NCBI GenBank assembly: GCA_030849065.1
Contig: JASAON010001612.1
Span: 1 to 64,000, forward strand
Length of the DNA stretch: 64,000 nt
Source of the DNA: Jaenimonas drosophilae
Taxonomy: Eukaryota; Euglenozoa; Kinetoplastea; Trypanosomatida; Trypanosomatidae
Direction: 5' to 3'
Positions 54,246 through 63,977 of this stretch are shown in pieces. The position numbers and the translations under genes were made by a program. The notes under the pieces were generated by a model, which saw only the letters and a list, made by a program, of their open reading frames with translations, searched no databases and was not told the DNA's origin. The first letter of the stretch is position 1. Every line of letters begins with the position of its first letter.

Positions 54246-57200
54246 ATGTTCTACAGGAAGCCCGAGGTGCAGGTTGTGTGCCGCTTCAAGCCCGTGAGCA
54301 AGGAGGAGTCTGGCCACTACGTGGATAGCAAATTGCCGCCCGTCTGCGTGGTGTTTGATGAGCAGAATGTGGAGGTGCTTGACCGCGTCTACGCTCCAAA
54401 CTTCATCGAGGGCAGAGCGCCCAAGATGCCGTCGGAGAACGCCAAGAAGCGAGATACACTTCGTGATCTCTCCAAGACCTTCACCCTTGACTCCATCCTC
54501 AGCGACAAGGCCACCCAGGAACAACTCTACGCACGTGTGGGCTACCCCATTGTGAAGAATGTTGTCAAGGGCTACAACGGCACCGTCTTGGCCTATGGTC
54601 AGACGGGAAGTGGCAAGACGCACAGCATGCTTGGCCCGGAAGGTGGTACCTTGGATGTGTTTAATCGCAACTCTGAGCTCTACAGCTCACGTGGGCTCAT
54701 TCCTCGCATGGTGGAGGACCTCTTCAAGCTGCTCGAGGCCATGAACGCGTCGGAGCGGTCGTGGAGTGTGAAGGTATCAATCTTTGAGATTTACAAGGAA
54801 GATATTCTGGATCTCATGGGTGGCAAGAAGAAGACGCCCGCCGTGCCGCAGGGGGCCAAGAGCTTCCGTATTCGTGAAGATGTAGTGGGTGGCAAGGGCA
54901 TCTACATTGAGGCGATGGAGGCGGTGCCGGCCAACTCTGCCGAGGAGCTCCTTTCCATGATTAAATCCGCGATGCATCGTCGCAAGACCGCCGTGACGAA
55001 CTTCAATGAGACCTCGAGTCGCAGCCACAGTCTTGTGTGCATCAACGTGGATCAGGTGGATCGCACCGCCTCCTCCGACGGGGTGCAGATCTTCAGCCGG
55101 CTGAATCTCGTGGATTTGGCGGGCAGTGAGAAGGTTTACAAGACCTTGGCCGCCGGAGAGCGGCTGAAGGAGGCTCAGATGATCAATCTGAGCCTCACAC
55201 TTCTCGGCAACGTTATTTACAAACTCACAGACGGCAAGTCGGGCTACGTGCCTTACAGAGACTCCAAGCTGACACGCATCTTGCAGGAGTCGCTCGGTGG
55301 CAACTCCATCACCACCTTGGTCTGCCACTGCTCCATCGCCATGTACAACCGTGAAGAGACCCTGAGTACGCTCCGCTTCGCGCAACGTGCCAAGCGGGTG
55401 AAGAACAAGCCACGTGTAAATCGCGAGCTCACCAACACGGAGCTCAAGTTGCAGCTTGCCGCAGCCAACCAAACGATTGAGGTGCTGAAGCAGAAGATTC
55501 AGCTTAACAATGAACTCCTCGGGCAGCAGCGAAATAAGAATGAGGAGTGCGATGCAGAGATGCAATCCATCCTCGATTCGCTCATGCGTGAGATCGAGGA
55601 CCTCCGTGAGGAGCTGCAGCTGAAGGAGGAGGAGCTGTGCCACGAGCGTGATCGCGTTGATTTTTACCGCAAGGAGGCCGCACAGTTGGAGCAGGAGCTG
55701 GAAGAAAACCGCCAACGTGCCAAGCGTGAGAAGGAGCTGCTCGAGGATGCGCTCGGACGGGCCCAGGGCGACAATGCGCGTCTTCTCGCTCAACTCCGCG
55801 AGCTCAAGCGGGATCTTCCCGAGGGCCTTGGTGGCCACATCAATAATAACAACAACAACAATGGAAGCTGGACGCCACGTCGTACGCCACGGGGTGAGAC
55901 ACGCGATGGTACCAACTCCCCGATGCCCGCACACCTCTGCGGCCTCACGTCAACGGCCGCTGCCGCCGCCGCGATGGAGGAACAGCTCCGCCGCCCCGAG
56001 ACGGCCGACAAGGTGATTCAGAATGATTTTTGTGGCAGCTTCCACGCCGTGGTGCCACTCGGCCAAGATCAGGATCTGCTCGTGGAGAAGGATGGCGTCG
56101 TGGCACGTCGGCGATTGGTGCGATGCCCGGATTGCGGCCATCTTCTTCTACTCCCCGCGATGCGCTCGCAGGCCACCATGACCGTCTTGGGCATGGATTC
56201 ACCCGCGCTGCTTGAAGGTTTGCGTGAGCTCACGGAGGAGGAACGCACGGCGAGCGTGGCGGTGGAGAACCCAACGCGACCGCTCGGCAGTGATGAGGTC
56301 AGCCGCTCGATGCAAGTGGCAGGGCAGCTTCTCTCGGCCATTGCTGCACCACCAACCACCAACAACAACAACAACGGCGCCACAGCAGCGGATGAATCTG
56401 GAGCTGCGGCGGATGGTGCAGAGGCGGCGGATGGAGGTCTTCCCAAGGATGAGCAAACCATGCGTGCCGTGGAGATTCTCGAGCAGGTGCTCAACGTCAT
56501 CACGGATGCCGTCCAGCGCGATGAGGATCGCCAGAAGCAACGCGATGATGCTGCTGCGGCAACAGCCAACAATAACAACAACAACAACCCCGCCAAGGGC
56601 CTCACCGCTGAAGATGCTGAAGAGCCCCACACGGAGCTGCAAGACGCGCTGCAAATCTCTGCCCGTGTGTTGCAGGCGTGGCGGAAGAGCGATGGCACCC
56701 TCACTCCTGCTCAGCTCATTGAGCAAGAACGTCTCGCACAGTTGGAGCTGCGCAAGCTCAGCGCACCTGAGCAGGCCGCCTTCCTGGAGCATGAAGAACA
56801 TCTCGTGGCGGCGGAGCTCGATCATCTCGGCCGACGTTTGCAACGTCTCGTGGCGAGCGAGGAGGAACGTGCGGCGGATAAGAATGGCGTTCTTCGTGGC
56901 AAGGATATTGAGCTCGCCTGTGGTGGAGAGAAGGAGGCGCTTCAGGTTGGCTTTGGCACCTCCTTCGCGGACGTGCCCGTTGCCACGCTGCGCGACACGA
57001 TGGCTGGCAAGCCCGATGGCGCACAATTCAATGAGGATCAACGTGGAGCGATGGAGCGTGGCGTGAAGGCGCTTCAGGAAGAGATTCAGCAGCTCTTGGC
57101 TGCGCATGAAGCGGAGCTTGCGCATGGCTTGGTGGCGGCGTCGAAGCAGGAGGAGGCCGCCCTCTCCGCCGAGTACGTGGATGGGATGCAGAAGGATCTG

Positions 57201-60200
57201 GCCAAGATGATGGAGGATCTGAGAAACACCGCCACGGAGAAGATTCAGCAACTGTTGGCGCGCGATGCTCCGCTGACACCCGACGATTTGGCCGGCATCA
57301 CGGCCGTCCTCGAGGCACGTGCTGCGGATCGCATCGAGGGCATGAATGAACAACAACAACAACGTGCGTCGCGGCATCGTCGCAGCCAGGGTGAGCGCCA
57401 GCTGAGGCAGATTGCCGCACGTGAGTCAGCCAAGCTGGCGCAAGGCACGCAAGCCGCCCTTACCGCCTCCGTCGAGCAGCTGCAGGAGCTGCTTCACGCC
57501 CTCGCCTCCGGTGAGGATGAGGCCGCACGTGCTCAGAATGCCGAGGCCGTCAATGAGCTGTGCGTCGCGCTGCAGGATCAGCTGGGTTCTGCCCTTCAAG
57601 AGAGCACCTCCAGCCAGGCACGTGCGACGGATGAGGAGGTACAGAAGCTGGTGGAGCGCGCGGATGAGGTGAGCCGCGAGGACCACGCCAAGATTGTGGC
57701 GAAGCTCGTTGCCGAGGCCAATGACGAGCTTCGCCAAATGATGGCCAAGGTGCAGGTGTTGGCGGTGCACGAGCAGATGCCAGCGGAGGTGGGCGGTGCC
57801 GCTCCCCTCACGGCGGAGCAGTTGCAGAAGCTCGCGCAGGAACTGGAGAGCCTCCCTGCCTCGGCACTCAGCACCGTTGCCAAGGCTGGCATGAGCAACA
57901 ACAACTACAACAACGGTGGTGTGTCGGGCGATGGGCGCACGGCTGGTGCGTTGGAGTCGGGCGAGACGTACATCAGTGCTCCAGCGGCCCTGATGGTGGC
58001 CCTCACACCCGAGCGCATGGAGAGGCTCTCATCGCAGCTTCAGGTGCTCGTGGCTGAGGATGCCGCCACCGGTGGCGCACTCTCCGCCTCTTCTCCCAAC
58101 ACCTCCGCCGCACGTGGCGCACGTGAGGATGGATGCGATGGAGGCATCTCGTTGCCCAAGGCGCAGTGGACGCACGCAACACGCATGAGCGTGGCAGACA
58201 ACGCGAAACGGCAGCTCGCCGCCGGTGAGTGGGAGGACTTCGTTGCTAACTCAAAGCAGTTCGTGGCGGCGGAGCAGCGCAAGGGTGCGATGCAGGATGC
58301 GCGCGCATGCACCGTGGAGCTCCAGCGCATGGACCGGCGCCAAGACAGCCTCGGCCATGAAGTGATTGAGCAGCTCCCCAACACGCTCCTCGCCACCACG
58401 ATGGCGGAGCAGGAAACGCTGAGCGATCCGCAGAAACTGCTCGTGGAGGAGGGGGTGGAGGAGCTCGCCCTGACGCTCGAGAGTGCGTTGGCGGAGCAGC
58501 GTGAGATGCAAATGATGGAGCTGCAGTCTGTCTCGATGGCGGAGCTGCAGCGCTCCGCCGCATCGATGGAACGCATCAGTGCCGATGACGTTGAGAACCT
58601 TGGCCGTGCGTTGCAAGCGGTGGTGGCGCAGTCGCTGCAACACGAGATCCGCGCGCTCGAGGGCCCCATGACGGCGGAGAAGGTGGATGAGGTCTCGGTG
58701 CGCCTGGAAGGCCAGGCCAACCGCATCATCGCCGCGGCATGTGCTCAGAAGCAGCAGCTCAACGAGAAGGAGCAGGGCGCTCTTGTTGCCACGTTGCAAC
58801 GTGCCTTCGTGAATCATCAAGAAACAACGAAGCAGAAGCGTCAGAAGGTGGTGGAGATTGCCATGGCTGAGCTCGCAACGAAGCTGCGCGCGACGGCCAA
58901 CAACGGACGTGAGGCACGTCAGGGAGAGGTGGCCACCCCACGGACGATTGAGCGTCTGTGCGCAAAGCTGCACGTCATTGCCTCGCAGGAGCTTTCTCGC
59001 GTGGAGCAGAAGCAGGCCCTCATTGTCTCGGATGAAACGGCGCGCCTTCGTGCCGAACAATCTCACCACGCAACACTACGTGAGGTGTCCGTGATGAGCA
59101 ATTTGCAATCCTACGCCCAAGACACCATTCAGCACATTGTTGGGCGTGTTGCGATGTCTGCGGCATGCGCCACCGATCCATCCGCGGCAACAAGTGGTGG
59201 TGCCTTGGTGAAGTACAACCCAAGCTGCTCCTCCCTTACCCCTTACACCGCCATCAGTGGGGTTGGTGCTGGTGCGGATATGAGTCAGCTGAGCGAGGAT
59301 GCCACCGCGCTGCAGCTCACGGAGCTGAGCATGGCCTCGGGTGAGGTGCGCGGCATCATTGCGGAGGAAGTGGTGGCCTGCTTGCAACAGGCGCAGCTCG
59401 CGTCGCGAGAGGGCGTTGCGTTGGCCCTCCGCATCCGCGCGATGCCAACACCCGAGAAGGAGCGTCTGGCGATTCAGGTGCGGCGTGTGGGCGATCGCGG
59501 GACGCTCACCTCCCCGAGCCAAGCTCGTCGCCGTCGTGCATCAGAAGCAGCTGCTGCTGCTCACGCTGCTGGTGGTGCCATTGCCATCAACAACACGTTG
59601 AATAGCCCCAACAACCTCGGTGGCAGCAACAACAACAACAACCGCTCGGTGCCACGTCTTCGTGGTGTGGTGGCCGAGGACGTCATGCCGCTCGAGCCCA
59701 CCGCCCCGATGCCCGTTGTGGTAAGCCGCGAGCAGCTCCACGACTTGGCCGCTCAGATTGATGCTCTTCAGCACATGGAGAACGCATCTCTGCGTGGCGC
59801 GCCCACCGCGGAAGTGGAGCGACGTCAGAGCACCCAGCTACCACCCTGCACACACGATGAGCTCACCCAGCTCACCGCGCAAATCTGCACCCTCCCCGAG
59901 GATGAGTTCGCTCTGCTCCAACGCCAGCTCGTCGTCTTCACGCGCGCGCTGATGCCGCTCGAGGAGCAACAACGCAGTGCCGCCGCCGCTCTCACCTCCG
60001 TGGCGGGGTATCTCACCGCGGTGCAAGACGCCTACCACACACAAGTCACGGATGCACGCATTGATAGCAGCATCGATCCCGCGAAACTGAATATGGCCCT
60101 CTCGCAGGTGCAGCGCGCGACGCTCTACGCCGGTGAGGAAGACGGTTCCACGGCGGCCACGAGCGGGCGACGAGATGTGAGCGGCATCATCACCGCCCCG

Positions 60201-63200
60201 AACCGCATCAGCGCCTATGAAAGTAGCAATATGGGTCTGAGCGCGACGGAGCTGAGGGGATCTGCACGCAGCCAGCAACAACAACAACAACAGCAGCAGC
60301 TCCTCCAGCTGCAGCAGAATGAGGAGCTCTCACCGACACAACTTCGTCAGCTGCAACAACAACAACAACAACAACAGGCGCAGCTCGAGGGCCCCGCATC
60401 TCGTCTGTTGCTGGAAGATCGCAAGGCGCAGGTGCAGCAGGAGCAGGCCAACTGCCTCCAGGCCTTGTGCGACACCATTGAGCGTGCTCGTGGTGAAGAG
60501 GCGGAGCAGATGCAGCAGCGGCCATTCATCTCCATGGACCAACCCGAACGTTTGCTCATTGAATTCATCAACGAAGCAGATCGCAACAACAACAACAACA
60601 ACAACAACAGCAACGCGCTCGCACTACGCGCAGGCTCGGAGAATGGCGTTCTCACGGCGAGTGAGGCTGAGGCGGCTGCTCTGCGCAGCGAGGCACGCAA
60701 TCTTCGTGCTCTGCAAGCGGTTCAAGTGGTGCTCCGCAACAGCATCAACGAAGGATACAACTCATCACGCCATGAGGTTCCTGTGCGTGACGCAACCATG
60801 GCGGTGGAGCTCATTGTGTACGACACGGAACGCACACAACTTCAGCGTCGCTCGAGTGTTCGCCCATCTCCGCCCTCCGCTTCTACCCTGGTGCCCGTGG
60901 ATGAGGATCAGCCACAACGCCCGGTGGTGCTGCGTGGCCGCGAGGTCTCGCCATCACCGCCCAACCCTGCCAACACCGCCTTCGTTCGTGGAGCCAACGC
61001 ACATGCTCATGTGCAGCCCGTGGAGGTGAGCGAGGTGATGGACGAAGACGCACAAGACGCCACGTCGGTGCCCTTCTTCGCCACTTTGGTGGAGCATTAT
61101 CTCGCGCAGTGCCCCGAGGTGGTGGAGGCCGTTTCGGTGCTTCACGCCGCGACGCAGGTGCCACAAACCACCTTCAACCAAAGTTTCTGCTCGCGCGCGA
61201 TGAGCGTTGAGGAACAACAACCGCTCGAGGAGGTGACGAACCTCACGGGTGAGGAACGTGGTGGCCCACCTCTTGCAGCACAGCAACAACACGTTGGTGG
61301 TCTTGCTGGGGTGCGCGAAGGAATCGAGCAACGCACCTCCGCGCCACGGATGGAAGTGCTCGAGCGACGAACCAGCGGCCAACAAGGCCAGCTTCGTGAG
61401 GATGGCGATGCGTGCTCATCCAAGCCACGCTTGTTGGCACATCAACGTCATGGCGCCTCCTTGAGCGAGCCCATCCGCACCGAGCGCATCATCGTCTCGC
61501 TGGAGATCCTCGAAGAGGCCGTTTCGGCGGTGTTGGCGGCAAACCGCGATCATGTATTGAACCCTTATGCCGGCATGGCGCCTGAAGAGGTGCAGCTCGT
61601 GCGAAGGGCGAGCGAGCGTGTTGAGCAGCGGCCCGGTGCCGCCCCGCGCACACGTGTGCATGGAAGCATCAGCTCCATCCACGCAGAACGTGTGCTGCTC
61701 GCCACACAAAACCTGCACCTCGCCGGTGTCTCGGAGGAGCGTGCCGGTCTTTCTCAATCGCCGGCACGTGCCGTGGATGCCTCGATGCACGAATCCTCTC
61801 TCGCCGCCGATGATGATTATGATGATGATGATGAGGCTGCTCAACAACAACAACAACTCCGCAGTCGTGGTGGCAGCAGCCACAACCTCAGCAACCCGCG
61901 CTCCCGCTCCAACTCGAAGATCATGATGAAGGATGGTGTGGAGCAGGTTGGATGCTCTCCGATGCAGGTACATTGTGCCACGGCCGCGATGCGCACCATG
62001 GTGAATGAGGCGCAGCGCGTTCCTGCCGCACGTGAAGCGACACAAACCGAGGATGAAGTGGTGTGGCGTGTGTTGGCGCGTGAGGATGTGCAAGAGGCTC
62101 TCAAGGCGCTTGAGCAGTGCTCGGCCGAGGCAGATGAGCTCTACGCCGGGCCGGTGGTGGTGAAGCAGCCCTACACATTCTCCACGCAGCGGAGCCACAC
62201 ACGTGGCGCACCGGTGCAGGTGAGCGAGGCCCTCGCCCTCCCCGAACGTGATGAAGAAAATCGTCGGCACGTGCGCCACGCCGTGGCCACCATTGATGCT
62301 GCGCTGCACAATCTTCCCTTGGCTGGCCGCATGAAGCCATCAATTCAACGTGTGGTGGAGATGGTGCTGGATAACGAGGATGATGCGATGGCGGAGCAAC
62401 GCAAGAAGAAGCGTGTTCTCACGCGTCTTGGTTATGCCAAGGCCACCAACGATCGCAGCACCATGACGGAGATGATGGGCTCCGGTGATGATTTGGCCCT
62501 CGCACTCGCCGCGGCACACACCCCACGTGCGTTGTTGGGCACTGATGGCGCACCATCATCATCCACGGCGGAGGTGGCGGCCTATCGTGAGGCGGTGGCG
62601 GAGATGCTCCAGACGTTTGGTGCGCCTGAGGATGAGATCGCCATCAACGAGCGCCAACACCCTGGTGAGTGTTTGCGACGTTTGCGACGCGAGGTTGCGC
62701 TACACAAGAAGGCTGAGGAGCCACTCCTGCGGCAGGAGGTGGCGGCGAAGCAAACCGAGCTCGCGTGCATCCGCGACACCATGATGGAGGTGCGCCGATT
62801 GGTGGAGGAGGCGCAACGTCACGGGGCGGAGGAGGAGGTCCTCGCGTCTGAGAATCCCCGCGTTCAACGCACGCGCAGTTTGCCCGATGTGTTTCGTGAT
62901 ATGGTGTACGCCACACCGAATACACCACGCAATTATGAAAAGGAAAATGGCGCACGTCGCTCGAGCAGCTCCGCGGCGGGCCGTCCGGGCACGAGTGGCG
63001 TTCTGACGGAACAATCATCCAACCGCGGAGGTGGTGTGGTTGGGCGTGGTGGCGCAGAGAAGAAGTTGAGTAACAACAACAACAACAACAACACCTCATC
63101 CTTCATGGAGGAGAACAACAGCCATCAGCTTGTGAATGGCAAGCTCGCGATGCTCCCCGAGATTCATCTCGAGGAGCTCCAGCGTTTGTGTAACGCCCAT

Positions 63201-63977
63201 CGCGCGGCGGAGGCGGCGATGCCTTCAAATGGCGCCGTGCCACAGACCGAGGTGGAGCGCAAGGCGGCAGAGGCCGCAGGCAGCGTTGTTGGGACAACAG
63301 AGGTGATTGTGCAGTACATTCGCCAACACTTTTCAGATTATTGGGAGTTGTACCGCACCTACGAAGAAATCACGTGCCGCGCAGAGCGTCTTGATGAGCT
63401 CCTTGACAAGAGCCGCAACGACCGTGATGATAGCAAGCAAGAGTTGGATGCTCTGAAGCTCGTTCTTGATGCGTTGCGCAAGGAGAATGACAACATGCGC
63501 TACGTTCTTCGTGACATGAATGTGGATCTGGAGGAGTACATGGCCAACCTCGCACAACAAAAGAAGATCAATAAGAAGCTCAAGGCGGAGGCAGATGATC
63601 TCAAGGGCAAGGCCGCGGCGCTGAGCACAACGGCACAGCAACAAGAGTTCTGCGAGATGGGGGCGATGGAGCTGCTCATGAAGAACGAAGACATGTCTGC
63701 CATTGAAAAGAGTCTCGAGGAGGTGCAGTACTTCTGCGATGAGGATCTCATCCGCAAGAAGCGTGCCATGTTGGCCAAGGGCATCAAGGCGATTGGCAAG
63801 TTCTGTGAGAAGATGTTGGCAATGCTCCAGTCGCAGCCACGCTTCAACACGGGCACCCTTGAATCGCAGAGGCTGAATCTGTTGCAGGGGTTGGCGGAAC
63901 TCCTCGGGCGCATCGATGATGCACATGAGGAGCTCAATACTCAGGTGGAACGCCAGCGTCAGGGCGTGGCGCGATAG
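54246..63977 (+). CDS. Very long kinesin, N-terminal motor, with helical-motif repeats
   Basis: Microtubule motor of 3243 residues. The motor domain occupies about 1-395. It starts V-Q-V-V-C-R-F-K-P. The P-loop is G-Q-T-G-S-G-K-T (about 118-125), switch I N-E-T-S-S-R-S-H (about 254-261) and switch II D-L-A-G-S-E (about 290-295). The neck-side end reads T-L-R-F-A-Q-R-A-K-R-V-K-N, which suggests plus-end direction as for N-terminal kinesins. A coiled coil follows (about 400-520), then a C-x-x-C segment (L-V-R-C-P-D-C-G-H, about 619-627). A huge middle (about 780-2000) carries a degenerate 16-residue helical motif and Asn/Gln runs. A low-complexity region (2000-2950) precedes a C-terminal coiled coil (3040-3240) with E-N-D-N-M-R-Y-V-L-R. 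The ORF is complete, with its stop at 63975. Role unknown; flagellar or cytoskeletal cargo transport is likely. Confidence 0.93.
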   Translation: MFYRKPEVQVVCRFKPVSKEESGHYVDSKLPPVCVVFDEQNVEVLDRVYAPNFIEGRAPKMPSENAKKRDTLRDLSKTFTLDSILSDKATQEQLYARVGYPIVKNVVKGYNGTVLAYGQTGSGKTHSMLGPEGGTLDVFNRNSELYSSRGLIPRMVEDLFKLLEAMNASERSWSVKVSIFEIYKEDILDLMGGKKKTPAVPQGAKSFRIREDVVGGKGIYIEAMEAVPANSAEELLSMIKSAMHRRKTAVTNFNETSSRSHSLVCINVDQVDRTASSDGVQIFSRLNLVDLAGSEKVYKTLAAGERLKEAQMINLSLTLLGNVIYKLTDGKSGYVPYRDSKLTRILQESLGGNSITTLVCHCSIAMYNREETLSTLRFAQRAKRVKNKPRVNRELTNTELKLQLAAANQTIEVLKQKIQLNNELLGQQRNKNEECDAEMQSILDSLMREIEDLREELQLKEEELCHERDRVDFYRKEAAQLEQELEENRQRAKREKELLEDALGRAQGDNARLLAQLRELKRDLPEGLGGHINNNNNNNGSWTPRRTPRGETRDGTNSPMPAHLCGLTSTAAAAAAMEEQLRRPETADKVIQNDFCGSFHAVVPLGQDQDLLVEKDGVVARRRLVRCPDCGHLLLLPAMRSQATMTVLGMDSPALLEGLRELTEEERTASVAVENPTRPLGSDEVSRSMQVAGQLLSAIAAPPTTNNNNNGATAADESGAAADGAEAADGGLPKDEQTMRAVEILEQVLNVITDAVQRDEDRQKQRDDAAAATANNNNNNNPAKGLTAEDAEEPHTELQDALQISARVLQAWRKSDGTLTPAQLIEQERLAQLELRKLSAPEQAAFLEHEEHLVAAELDHLGRRLQRLVASEEERAADKNGVLRGKDIELACGGEKEALQVGFGTSFADVPVATLRDTMAGKPDGAQFNEDQRGAMERGVKALQEEIQQLLAAHEAELAHGLVAASKQEEAALSAEYVDGMQKDLAKMMEDLRNTATEKIQQLLARDAPLTPDDLAGITAVLEARAADRIEGMNEQQQQRASRHRRSQGERQLRQIAARESAKLAQGTQAALTASVEQLQELLHALASGEDEAARAQNAEAVNELCVALQDQLGSALQESTSSQARATDEEVQKLVERADEVSREDHAKIVAKLVAEANDELRQMMAKVQVLAVHEQMPAEVGGAAPLTAEQLQKLAQELESLPASALSTVAKAGMSNNNYNNGGVSGDGRTAGALESGETYISAPAALMVALTPERMERLSSQLQVLVAEDAATGGALSASSPNTSAARGAREDGCDGGISLPKAQWTHATRMSVADNAKRQLAAGEWEDFVANSKQFVAAEQRKGAMQDARACTVELQRMDRRQDSLGHEVIEQLPNTLLATTMAEQETLSDPQKLLVEEGVEELALTLESALAEQREMQMMELQSVSMAELQRSAASMERISADDVENLGRALQAVVAQSLQHEIRALEGPMTAEKVDEVSVRLEGQANRIIAAACAQKQQLNEKEQGALVATLQRAFVNHQETTKQKRQKVVEIAMAELATKLRATANNGREARQGEVATPRTIERLCAKLHVIASQELSRVEQKQALIVSDETARLRAEQSHHATLREVSVMSNLQSYAQDTIQHIVGRVAMSAACATDPSAATSGGALVKYNPSCSSLTPYTAISGVGAGADMSQLSEDATALQLTELSMASGEVRGIIAEEVVACLQQAQLASREGVALALRIRAMPTPEKERLAIQVRRVGDRGTLTSPSQARRRRASEAAAAAHAAGGAIAINNTLNSPNNLGGSNNNNNRSVPRLRGVVAEDVMPLEPTAPMPVVVSREQLHDLAAQIDALQHMENASLRGAPTAEVERRQSTQLPPCTHDELTQLTAQICTLPEDEFALLQRQLVVFTRALMPLEEQQRSAAAALTSVAGYLTAVQDAYHTQVTDARIDSSIDPAKLNMALSQVQRATLYAGEEDGSTAATSGRRDVSGIITAPNRISAYESSNMGLSATELRGSARSQQQQQQQQQLLQLQQNEELSPTQLRQLQQQQQQQQAQLEGPASRLLLEDRKAQVQQEQANCLQALCDTIERARGEEAEQMQQRPFISMDQPERLLIEFINEADRNNNNNNNNSNALALRAGSENGVLTASEAEAAALRSEARNLRALQAVQVVLRNSINEGYNSSRHEVPVRDATMAVELIVYDTERTQLQRRSSVRPSPPSASTLVPVDEDQPQRPVVLRGREVSPSPPNPANTAFVRGANAHAHVQPVEVSEVMDEDAQDATSVPFFATLVEHYLAQCPEVVEAVSVLHAATQVPQTTFNQSFCSRAMSVEEQQPLEEVTNLTGEERGGPPLAAQQQHVGGLAGVREGIEQRTSAPRMEVLERRTSGQQGQLREDGDACSSKPRLLAHQRHGASLSEPIRTERIIVSLEILEEAVSAVLAANRDHVLNPYAGMAPEEVQLVRRASERVEQRPGAAPRTRVHGSISSIHAERVLLATQNLHLAGVSEERAGLSQSPARAVDASMHESSLAADDDYDDDDEAAQQQQQLRSRGGSSHNLSNPRSRSNSKIMMKDGVEQVGCSPMQVHCATAAMRTMVNEAQRVPAAREATQTEDEVVWRVLAREDVQEALKALEQCSAEADELYAGPVVVKQPYTFSTQRSHTRGAPVQVSEALALPERDEENRRHVRHAVATIDAALHNLPLAGRMKPSIQRVVEMVLDNEDDAMAEQRKKKRVLTRLGYAKATNDRSTMTEMMGSGDDLALALAAAHTPRALLGTDGAPSSSTAEVAAYREAVAEMLQTFGAPEDEIAINERQHPGECLRRLRREVALHKKAEEPLLRQEVAAKQTELACIRDTMMEVRRLVEEAQRHGAEEEVLASENPRVQRTRSLPDVFRDMVYATPNTPRNYEKENGARRSSSSAAGRPGTSGVLTEQSSNRGGGVVGRGGAEKKLSNNNNNNNTSSFMEENNSHQLVNGKLAMLPEIHLEELQRLCNAHRAAEAAMPSNGAVPQTEVERKAAEAAGSVVGTTEVIVQYIRQHFSDYWELYRTYEEITCRAERLDELLDKSRNDRDDSKQELDALKLVLDALRKENDNMRYVLRDMNVDLEEYMANLAQQKKINKKLKAEADDLKGKAAALSTTAQQQEFCEMGAMELLMKNEDMSAIEKSLEEVQYFCDEDLIRKKRAMLAKGIKAIGKFCEKMLAMLQSQPRFNTGTLESQRLNLLQGLAELLGRIDDAHEELNTQVERQRQGVAR
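55842..55862 (+). repeat. Seven-Asn run (AAT/AAC) in the kinesin
   Basis: In-frame trinucleotide repeat just after the first coiled coil. Similar runs lie at about 56361-56375, 56568-56588, 59629-59642, 60585-60608 and 63072-63092. Confidence 0.8.
60273..60380 (+). repeat. Two Gln runs (CAA/CAG) in the kinesin
   Basis: Two blocks of eight to nine Gln (60273-60299 and 60351-60380), separated by a Leu/Gln/Glu-rich segment. A polyglutamine-rich linker of this kind could extend a coiled coil. Confidence 0.8.
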
